NCBI GenBank assembly: GCA_030686995.1
Contig: CM060702.1
Coordinates: 69,283,440 to 69,347,439, forward strand
Length of the DNA: 64,000 nt
Direction: 5' to 3'
Source: Artemisia argyi
Taxonomy: Eukaryota > Streptophyta > Magnoliopsida > Asterales > Asteraceae
Both the position numbers and the translations under genes were made by a program. Every line of letters starts with the position of its first letter. Positions within the stretch are counted from its first letter, which is position 1. Positions 54,878 through 64,000 of the stretch are shown piece by piece. The notes beneath the pieces are model-generated. The model searched no databases. It worked only from the letters and a program-made list of their open reading frames with translations, and was not told where the DNA came from.

Positions 54878-55794
54878 TCTATACTACTTATAATACATTT
54901 TAGACTTTCTCTCATATTAAATTTTTAAGATTACCAAAAATAGATTTTTAGGTAAATACAATTAGCTAAGCTATTAGTACAATCATCTAATGCAATATAT
55001 TTAATATTTGACTTTTCAACCCCTTATTGTAAAAAAATCACCCTCAACATAAAAGGTACATATTAATATGCTTATTGTACATGCTAATCAAACATAAAAA
55101 AACTCCATATAATTAATATAACTTTCTTTTTATCTTGTATACATGGTTTTTAAAACTGGACCGTACAACGAACCACTTTCTCAAATGGTTCTCGATTTTT
55201 GGTGATTTTGTCCGGTTCAACCAGCCACCATAATATTATCATCAATCGTCACGAAGAACATATAGTTAGATACATTACTCACATAAAATTTTATTTACAA
55301 GGTACTCGTCGCCGCAACGCGCAAATACCTGCTAGTATATATATATTTATTTTGATGCGTCACGTTTTAAATTCGGACGAATAATATAATTTATATAATG
55401 AGATTAAAGTGTTTCTTTAATTTTTCCCTTAATTATTTTATAGACTATAATTCCTTAATTATCTCATATAAACTTTAAAATAATTACACTTGACATATCT
55501 TTACAACTTATAAAGTATAAATTTTCATTCATGAAATATTAAATCTTGAAAACTTAAATTAAAGTAATTTGTCTAAATTACTCATAAGTACTTTTCAAAC
55601 TTAGCAACTTTTCAAACTTGACAACTTAAATTATGTCTTTTCTTAATCAATTCTAACTTGTCAACTTTTAAAAAACATACACTATATCAATTTTATAAAA
55701 TGCATGCTTTACATAAAAAATTGAATAAGAATCACGATTACGCAAGTATAATTATTTGCCGCTATACACCGTCGCTTTGCGCGGTTACGTCTAG
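54878..55794 (+). mobile_element. Helitron-like element, two possible 3' ends
   Basis: Starts A|TCTATACTACTTATAATAC. Two candidate ends fit Helitron rules: CGTCGCCGCAACGCGCAAATACCTG-CTAG|T at 55332-55335 and ACCGTCGCTTTGCGCGGTTACGT-CTAG|T at 55791-55794, each with a GC-rich hairpin just before CTAG. No Rep/helicase gene. Interior AT-rich. Confidence 0.55.
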
Positions 55795-57485
55795 TGTTCT
55801 TAATTAGCTAATTAACTATTTTTTATTTTTATTTTTTTTATGTTTCTTTTTTAGTTAATTACGTAAGGAATTTTGAATTATTTTTTTAGTACATTTCAAA
55901 ATGAAAATAACATCAATAAAGTCACAATCCAATCATACTCTTTTGACTTCTAAAATGGAGCATGAATTTTCATAAATAACCAAAGGTAGTAAAATTGCCT
56001 TTGTGAACCATTTTTTTATTTAATTTTATTAACATTTTACAACTAGCTATGTTTGTAAAATGTTTGTTTTAAAAAGAGTTCAGTTTTAGCTTTAGTAAAC
56101 TTGATATGTTGTTTCATAATTTTTACAATCGTTAAAGTTTGATTCTTGTGTTTTCAAGAAACGAATTAACAACATAAGAATACATATTTATTAATTTTAT
56201 TAACATTTTACAACTAGCTAATGGACGGTCATTAGATCTAGTATAGTAATATATTTTAAAATATACATTGAATTTTGATTTTGTGATCACTGTTACGGCT
56301 GTTTAATGAAATATTTTGTGAAGGAGTAAATGCTGATATGGAGTTGAGGTAGCGATGGTCGATCTGGTCACCATGACACCCGGTCTCATAGCTCAAAAAT
56401 TTTATCGTACATCTTCTCCCTCTTCTTGGATGTTGTCGCCCGTTAATTGTTGACAACTGGCACCGGACCTCTGACGCCTACTTAACGTCGTTTTAATCTC
56501 GTTCACCACCTTTCTTTTTCCAACTATATCTCTAAACAAACGTAGTATTTAAATATGAGAAAATAATCACTGCAACGAACTGCAGAGAACATTGTCTGCT
56601 TTTAGGTATAAATGAGGGATCGGTTGTGTAAAATCATAAATTACAAAGTGAAAATGTTAAAATCCACTTTTCAAACAAAAACAAGTAACTTCCTATGTTA
56701 TTCACTTTAAATATAACTCATTTCATAAATTAGTTTCTTGCAAGCTAGAGAACAACAAAGAAGAAGCAACCATGTAAAACCATGATAATGAATTGTATTA
56801 GAAGATTAGAAGCGCTACTAAGCAATTCATAGTATACTCATTATTTAGCGAATGAGCTATGACACACCTAATTGTGAAATTAAAACATTTAGAACATTCA
56901 CAATGAGGGACTTACAAAGATGTTAATTGGTTATTAAATTGTTTTTGCCTTATAACTTTTAACTTATGGTCAATAAAATTGACGGGAGAGCCCCGTTGAT
57001 ACACGGGACAAATGAGCAAGTGTAAAACTCTTTTTTGTCTTTGTATATCGCGTTTTAGCGTTTACCTAGAGAAGTCTAAAAATTGTATGCAAATCTGGTT
57101 TTCGATGAGCCAATAGCCACGTAACATGAAATCAGAAGTGGTAAATCCTAAATTAAGAAAGCCCAGTATGAGAATCCAAAGGCCCAATTCGAGATAAAGA
57201 AGCTTTGCATTGCATCCGACACACAACTATCCAAAAGTTATTCACGGGCGGTTTGATATGGTTCGGTTGAAAATTTTATCCATCTATCGTGGGACGGGTA
57301 CTTTATTTTACTACACAAAACGGAAGCGTACTAGGCGAGTAATCAGACAAGCTAACCGAAATGAGCGGTTACCCGTGATTTAGGTCACAGTTAATCATTT
57401 TAAATAATTAATCGAATCGAACTGGATGAAAAATAACATAATTCAGAATGTAAGACGTTATTGTATTAAAATCATATAACATTGA
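55795..57485. other. Intergenic, no gene supported
   Basis: AT-rich. TTTTATTAACATTTTACAACTAGCTA occurs at about 56018 and 56193 (short direct repeat). The region 56250-56500 is more GC-balanced but shows no recognised protein on either strand. Confidence 0.5.
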
Positions 57486-57833
57486 TGTTGGATAAACACC
57501 TCGACAACAAACCCGAAGTTCGATTGCGGAATGCTAGATCGCGAGTTGTATCGAGCACACGTAGCAAACACGAGAGACTACAAAGAACCGACAAGAATAT
57601 GCACACGATATACCCTCAACGAACCCTTTATTAATACCAATAAAGCTTTTACAATTGAGGAAGAAGAATGAATGACTGGCATCCCCCTCATCTCTATTTA
57701 TAGAGATGAGGAGGTGGAAACCTAGCTTGCCTTGCACTCCAAGCTACCTAATCCTAGTTTATGTCTAACACCTAATCTAATTACAAAGTACACTTAAGCC
57801 CCTAATGTTTAAGTTTACTACTAATATTTAACA
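57486..57833 (-). repeat. 3' LTR of Copia element C (348 bp)
   Basis: Minus strand TGTTAAATATTAGTAGT ... TTTATCCAACA, with CTATAAATAG (about 57694-57703) as TATA box and AATAAA at about 57626-57632. Preceded on the minus strand by a purine-rich CCTAAGGTGAAAAT. Confidence 0.75.
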
Positions 57834-58129
57834 ATTTTCACCTTAGGAGTAACACTTAAACATAACCGATACTCAACACCTTTTCCTTGTGCTGGAACCT
57901 CGGACCGGGGATCACCTTGTCGACCAGGCATTGTACTTTAGTAATTTTCCAAGATTAGCTTCAGTAGACTCCTTCAATTTCTTCTTTTCAGCAACATTAC
58001 CCTCTGCACCCTCTAGACCAGGTACTCCGGTTAACGTAATGTATGCCCCCACCTTTATACCAAGGTGTACATTCTCCTACTCATTTACCAAGCAGCCCGT
58101 GTTTGTCTTTTCTTCAAGTTGTTTGTCCT

Positions 58130-59452
58130 TCAACTTTCTTTGAGCCACTGTTGCACCATCGTTACTAACCTGAACATCCTCAGCTTCACGATTCCCCTGA
58201 GCTCCCTGCAGTTCCACCTCAAACCAAACACGTTTAGAAACCTGTACTCCATGGACTTCTGCTTTAATACCAGAACCAAGTTGTTTGAACCCAACTTGTT
58301 TATGACCAAGTTGTTTGAACCCAACTTGTTTTGAACCTCATGCTTTTGTACACCAAAAGTCGTCACTTTTGCATCAAGAGTATACACAAAGTTCTCTTTC
58401 CTGATCCCAGTCATCATAACCCGACAACCTTTGATCACCTTGATTCTACCCATCTGCATCTTCACAGTATAACCATCTTTTTCAAGAGTACCCAATGAAA
58501 TCAAGCTTTTTCTCAACTCTGGAACATACCTGACATCTTCCGGTATAAAGCTTGAACCATCATGCAACTGTATCTTCACTTTTCCTGTCCCTCTAAAAGT
58601 ACATGTCCTGTTATCACCTAACTGAACCTAACCACCATCAAAATCCTTGAAGTCATACAAGAAGTCCCTCCTAGGTGTCATATGATAAGACCCACCTGAA
58701 TCCATTACCAATTCAATCATCTCATCATTTCCGACTACCACCAAGGCTTCTCCAAAGTAGGCTTTACCCTTGTCATCAGAAGAATCAGAATCCTGATCAT
58801 GCTTACCCTTCTTGATGAACCCACTTGACTTCTTCATTGGACAGTCTCTCTTCCGATGACCCTCTGAATGACATATGAAGCACTTGAGTTTACCAGTTCC
58901 ACCCCTTGACTTAAACCGCGAACTTCCACCAGAATGAGCTTTCTTTGAATGATCTGATCCTCCCCTTACGTATAACCCGTTACCAGTTTCTTCTTTTGTG
59001 CCTTTAGTTCTTTTCTTCAACTCCCTTGAATTCAGAGTCGCCAAAACATCCTCCATTGTAAAGGATTCCCTCCCATACAACAATGTCTCCACAAAGTTTT
59101 CATAAGACGATGGCAACAATGTAAGTAACATAAGAGCCTAATCCTCATCCTCAATCTCGATACCAATATTCGACAAATCAAGTATCAACTTATTACACTC
59201 ATCTATATGATCACCTAGTTTTGTACCTGGACTCATATAGTATGTGTACAGCTTCTTCTTCAGATACAGTCTGTTTGCTAAGGACTTAGTCATATACAGA
59301 CTAGTTAACTTCGTCCAAATTCCTGCAGCAGTTGTTTCCTTGGTAACATCCCGTAAAACCCGGTCTCCCAAGCATAGAATCAAGGTACTGTATGCCTTCT
59401 TCATCAAAGCAGCCTTTTCACCTGCTTCCATGACCCTCTGAATATGAAGCAC
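58130..59452 (-). pseudogene. Copia gag-protease remnant of element C
   Basis: One frame on the minus strand, interrupted by two TAG stops (59138-59140 after IEIEDED; 58628-58630 after DFDGG). First part: Gag UBN2 domain (AYSTLILCLGDRVLRDV, AGIWTKLTSLYMTKSLANRLYLKK). Second: LLPSSYENFVETLLYGRE, a CCHC knuckle CFICHSEGHRKRDC, then the protease start with VMDSGGSYHMTPRRDFLY; the active site has DSG as in Copia. Third: DGSSFIPEDVRYVPELRKSLISLG, protease end and gag-pre-integrase. It then degenerates, with a duplicated LGSNNLV. No integrase follows, so the deletion has removed the rest of pol. Alignment across both stops is continuous, so these look like point mutations. Confidence 0.85.
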
Positions 59453-59576
59453 TTGAGTTTACCAGTTCCACCCCTTGACTTACACCGCGAACTTCCACCA
59501 GAATGAGCTTTCCTTGAATGATCTGATCCTCCCCTTACGTTTAACCAGTCACCAGTTTCTTCTTTTGTGCCTTCAG
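59432..59576 (-). repeat. Duplicated gag knuckle segment of element C
   Basis: Matches 58856-59009 (GACCCTCTGAAT, ATGAAGCACTTGAGTTTACC, TTCCACCAGAATGAGCTTTC) in the same orientation, 576 bp away. It is out of order for a gag gene, since it lies upstream of the gag start, so it is a tandem duplication broken by the next insertion. Confidence 0.8.
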
Positions 59577-59579
59577 TTC

Positions 59580-60458
59580 TGTGGAAAACTAGAAGGGGGG
59601 TTGAATAGTTTACCGCTTTTTAACTTGATTTTCTTTAAAAATATTACATTTGTTTAAAGATATAAACACAACTTTACATGCTCAATTCTTTGCAAAGCTT
59701 TACGTGTGAATAACAATCCTAACTTTACTTGTTTAGTTCTTTGAAAAACTTTACGTTTGTTTAAAGATATAAACACAACTTTACTTGTTTTATTCTTTGA
59801 AAAGCTTTACGTGTGATTAGCAATTCTAACTAAAGACAATATGTAATAAGCAAAGATAAAGAAAGAAACGATCAAACCACAGCACGATTGTTTAACGTGG
59901 TTCGGCTACAAGGACTCTTTTTCCTTGCCCTACATCCACGCCCCGAGTTTCTAACTCGAGAGTTATAAGCACTAATCAACAAGCTCCTTTCCCGGTGGAG
60001 AAACCTTTACAACGTCGCTTACACTTTTACCGACACTAAGCTAGATGTCGAGTTCTTTTACATGGGTACAACCACTCCCGTCGTCGCTTACACTTTTACT
60101 GACACTAAGCTAGATGTCGAGTTCTTTACCAAGGGTACAACCACTCCCGTTAGTTCTTATACAAGGGTACAACAACTCCCGACACACTATGTATTTTGAG
60201 GCCTAAAATACTAACCAATCACTTCTACATACATGATACAAATGAAGTATAAACTACCAAAGCTTATACATGACAAAGCTAACAAGACTTGCAACTTTAG
60301 AGTTGAAGCTTGTAACTTCTTGAATGATTTTGTGAAGTCCCTTGCTACATAAGAGGATCACACAAGTCAAATGTTATTGAGTTAGTTGAGAGAGTATATG
60401 AAAATATGTTCTAAAGTGATGACTCAAAACTAACAAGTGGTTTGGTATTTATAGCAAA
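59580..60458 (-). repeat. Partial LTR related to element A
   Basis: Starts TGTGGAAAACTAGAAGG like 7761 and follows that LTR through the CGTCGCTTACAC duplication to the TATA box region, where the match stops at 60458. Inserted into element C at 59579/59580. The remaining LTR part is displaced by the sequence from 60459. Confidence 0.8.
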
Positions 60459-63400
60459 ATGATGAGTGCTCAAACACTCATCGTTTTTGACGTATTTGAA
60501 CTGCCAAAACATACAAAAACAATCAAAAAGATATCAAAATACTTAAATTATCACAGGGATTGTGTTTTATGTGTTTTAAATGCAAAATGTGCAAAAACAA
60601 AGAAAAAACGTACAAAGTTTGCAATATTGGCAGTTTCAGTCCCCCAAGTTTCAAAACTTGTCAATTTTAGTCCCTATGCATTTATTTTGAAAGGAAAAGT
60701 CAACCCAAGGTTTTGAAAGTGAAAAACCATAAAAATTACACTTAGGTCATAAACTTTCCAAAATTACATGTTTAGTCCCTGAGTTTTCAAAAATGGCAAA
60801 ATAGGTCCCTGGGAATTTTGAAAAATCAAAAATGGCAAAATTGGTTTTGGACTTTGGATTTATAACATATTTGTACCTTGGAAGCAAATTGGAAAAACAA
60901 CAAAATCAGTCCTTGTGTTTTGGTACAATTACAAAAATGGTCCTTGTTAAAATTACACACCATCCGGACCCTTTGTTATATTATAAACCAAAACCCAACC
61001 AAACCCAATCCTAGGCCCAGTCCACCCAGCCCACTCCCATTTAAAATAAAAAAACGCAGGGTCAAACATGGTCAAACAGACCATCTTCCCCAACCTCTCC
61101 CCGTTTTCCCTCCTCCTTGTCTCCCCCCCCCCCCCTCAAACTTTTCACCAACTTAACCCCATACAATAAATACATCTCACCAACCTAACCAACTCCCAGC
61201 ACCAGTCCATTTAATGCCCCAACTATACCACTTATATTGGCTGGTTGTGTTTATTGGCGGGAAAATGAAATCAAGGGTCTAGATTGATCAAAGCCTAATT
61301 GGATGATGAGGATTTGGTCAAGGGGTCATCACAAGTTCATTGGGACTCTCAGAATTCAAGTGGAAGCCATGTGGGAAGACCTAGGGTTTATTTTTAGCTC
61401 GTATTATATATTGAGCTCTTATGAGCATTAGTTAGTGTGTAATATCCTTAGTTTTAGTGTTTTTCAGTTTAATTTAATGTATTGTAATCTTTTTTATCAA
61501 TGAAAGTTTTGTTTTAAAGTTTCTATCTCAGTTTCAATTTTCAAGTTTAAGTTAAGAATTCTAAACACTCATCTTAGTTCCACAAGTGATTCTCAGTAAT
61601 CATACACCCTTAGTAACTCATTTAGAAAGTCTTTTAAAGGTTTTACAAGTTTCTAGTTTACTAAGAATCAAAGTTTCATTAAATAGTTAAAAATGTGAAA
61701 TAAATAAAAAACGATGATCAATGTTTGAAAAAGCTTGGAGCACTGTTTATTGTGGATGGCAGTGGGTTAGGGACCTCATGGGAGGTCATTAGGATGGTTG
61801 ATTTGGTTCTTGGGTACTTGGCAGCTTAGCTTGGAAGGCTTATGTAAGCCTTGCTTTTAATTTTTACTTTCCTAAGTAGTGTAGTTACTTGTTTTTGTCT
61901 CAAATACTTAGTTATTGCTTATTATAATAATTGTAATCAGTAGATTGCACTGTGGTGTCTTGTTAACTTAGTTTGATTCAGATTCAACTTTATAAGGGGT
62001 GTTTGGCATAAGCCTTTCAAGAAGGCTCAGGGAACTTTGGTAGTCATTTTCTGGTTTAGACATACTACACTAAAGTTGTTTAAGATATATGAACCATAAA
62101 ATCAGTAACAAAGTCATTAAAAGTCAAAATCATATATAACTTGGCTTAATCATCATCTGTTGTGACAGTGAGCAACCACCAAGCATCATTTCAACTTAAA
62201 AATACAAGTCCTTGCTAATTCTGAGCTTATTGTGGTTAAATTAATCCAAACAAGTCATAAAATCAGTGATCATAGTTCAAAAAAGTCAAATCTCCAAGTT
62301 TCCTAAAAAGTCAAAAGTGCATAGTTCATATTTTTGCAAAAATGGCAAGATTTTTATAGAATTTTGTGTTGTGTTTTGAGGTCTGAAACTTCTTGAGTGT
62401 TAACTTTATCAGTAGAACTTGTGAATTTCATAGTTTTTATATTTTTGTGATTTTTTTGTGTGGACCAAAATACCCTTTGAAAGTACCTGCAGGGCAAGGG
62501 TGTGCCCTGTGCACTCAGCAACCCATCTCACCCACCACCTTTGGTGGTAGTTTGTGGCTAACCCAGTGGGTCCCACACCTCCATTTTGGTTCCATACAAC
62601 CCCCTCCTACCAGGGAAGTAGTATTGACCTTTTGTTTGACCTCTAGATCTGTGGACCCCACTTTGTTTGGCCTCATATCTTTGTCCCTTTTTCTGCCTCA
62701 GAACCAAATAAGCAATCAGCTTATTGAGGTGTTTTAGCTTATTTAATCAGCTTAATTGTGTGATATCTGTTTAAACTTGTTCATTGTACTTGCTTACATC
62801 AGTTTTTATCATTGTGGGCCCCACATCACTTCATTTGAGCTTAATTCCTTCCACATTCAACAAAAGTCAATTGTTGGGTGAATAAGCACTCAAAGTGCTT
62901 ATTTTTGGGTTGTGAAAAAAGTGTTTTCAGAAAAAGTGTTTGTATTTAGGGTATAATTAGTTTGGAAAAAGAAAAAACACCAAAAACAAACTTTAATTAT
63001 AGTGATAGCTTCTATTTAATAGGATTTATCATTTTAATTTTCTTTTTAGCTTATTTATAAGCAATATATCATTTTTATATTTTTATAAATTCTATTTTAG
63101 GTTAAAGTAATTCTAGAAATTTTTCCAGATTTTTATTTTGTCTTTTAGTGGTTTTTAGAATTAATTTTAGTTTAATTAATTATTAATTAATATTAAGTAT
63201 TTAAATAGCATAATTAGATTTTATAAAGTACAACCTAGTTTTTATAATTTTTCTAGCTTTTATTTAAGTTAAAACATTTTTATAAATTTTTCTAGAATTT
63301 ATATTGTTCATTTTCTATTTTTTTTAATATAGATAGTTTAATTGGTAATTAATTAATAATTATATTAATAATTAGTAAATTAGTTTAAAAACACATAAAA

Positions 63401-64000
63401 TCAACTTTTTATAACTTTTTAGGATTCCTATGATGGTTAATTAGATTTGTAAAATTTTTCTTAATTTTCTAAGACTTTTTAGTATTTTTAATAAATCTAA
63501 TTAGTTTAATTAGTTAATTAATAAATAATTAGTAATTAATTAATAATTAATAATTAAATAGTGTAAAAATACTTTTTCTTATTCTTAAAATTTTCTTTAA
63601 TTGTTAGGATTGTAAAAATAATAATTTTACACTTTTAACCTTTTCTGTCCATCAGTTGTACTTTTTGTTTCATTCGTTTGTGTACGTTTTTAATTAAAAC
63701 GTACGTTTTTAGGTTTTAGCTCAAATCTTCTTAATCTCTATACCAGTAATCAATCACGTAGCTTTCCTAAGCTATTTCTGTTAATAATCTCCAAATAATT
63801 CTCACAACAAACCCCTTTCTGTGAATAATCACCCGATCACAAAGCACGCTAAGTTACAATTCACACCTCAACGGGATTTAACGACCCGGTGATACCTTAT
63901 ATTACCCGGAGCATTGATCTAGGCTATTTGACTTTGTTGACCATTCCTTGGCTTTTTCTAAGACTTTAAAAAAAATATATCAAAGTAAACCTTGCCAAAT
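60459..64000 (+). repeat. Probable long LTR of a Tat/Athila-like element (incomplete)
   Basis: Starts TGATGAGTGCTCAAACACTCATC, resembling the LTR-B start TGATGAGTGATTAATCAC read on its own strand. It then has the same order of features: TTTCAGTCCCCCAAGTTTC, several 'GGTCC(C/T)TG' blocks, AATAAGC-rich parts, a long AT-rich stretch with TTAATTAATTAA-type repeats (63150-63560) and ACGTACGTTTTTAGG near the end. No gene. It abuts the LTR at 59580-60458 exactly at its TATA region, as expected for an insertion into it. No CA end or primer site is visible before the window stops. Confidence 0.5.

Larger units (their letters stand above)
57486..59579 (-). mobile_element. Copia retrotransposon C, truncated and rearranged
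   Basis: Minus strand: gag (59452-58628), protease start, a short post-protease stretch, purine tract and 3' LTR. Integrase, RT and RNase H are missing. The 5' side has a partial second copy of the gag knuckle region (59432-59576) and is then cut by the LTR starting at 59580, so the 5' LTR is not in view. A dead, non-autonomous copy. Confidence 0.75.

Overview
This is nuclear DNA of a dicot plant. It has intron-bearing genes, poly(A)-tailed LINEs and many plant transposon families. The transposon coding style (Cys-rich retroelement ORFs, HROB-like and DUF1985/Ulp1 genes inside Mutator elements) suggests Asteraceae; that is an inference from recalled sequence style, not a database result. Only one ordinary host gene is convincing: a three-exon R2R3-MYB transcription factor of subgroup 20 (12488-14285, + strand). 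Almost everything else is transposable-element DNA, much of it nested, with several insertions proved by target-site duplications.

Layout. 1-9152: a minus-strand LTR retroelement with an iMet-type primer site, a decayed Copia-like gag and an ATHILA-ORF1-like pseudogene. 9827-10738: LINE 3' end. 10752-11973: possible Helitron containing 73-bp tandem repeats. 12352-14285: MYB gene. 14540-15128: a second, 5'-truncated LINE with a 17-bp target duplication. 15209-15557: MITE. 18547-25746: a 7200-bp Mutator-like element (MULE-1) with a perfect 9-bp target duplication. 26472-26839: MITE. 27316-37638: a 10323-bp MULE (MULE-2), also with a perfect 9-bp duplication. 37639-38500: the interrupted target plus a nearby unoccupied copy of it. 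39154-53187: a nest of a Stowaway MITE, a foldback-like element, a hAT MITE and an 11.9-kb LTR retrotransposon with 3.6-kb LTRs and a tRNA-Asp primer site. 54155-54840: foldback element. 54878-55794: Helitron-like element. 57486-59579: truncated Copia element. 59580-64000: two further LTR pieces, one cut into by the other.

The most interesting system is the MULE pair. Both begin with GCGAAAATTACT followed by an element-specific perfect palindrome, and both carry a DUF1985 gene with a tiny first exon behind a GGT/GTT-rich leader. Both also carry several genes built on the PB1-like domain found at the N-terminus of the transposase, and arrays of the motif TACACGAAATATGACA in the intergenic regions beside those genes. 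MULE-2 has an apparently intact three-exon transposase (966 aa; DDE, SWIM and CCHC motifs). It also has a Ulp1-type SUMO-protease gene with all catalytic residues but a broken reading frame, a coiled-coil protein, and a PB1-like domain fused to an HROB-type OB-fold (a recombination-repair module). MULE-1 has no transposase, but carries a stand-alone PB1 protein, a two-domain PB1-like gene, a proline-rich protein, a small Gln-rich protein and a DUF1985 gene without the protease domain. A reasonable hypothesis is that MULE-2 supplies transposase, the PB1 proteins modulate it through shared domains and binding sites, and the OB-fold and SUMO modules connect transposition to host repair.
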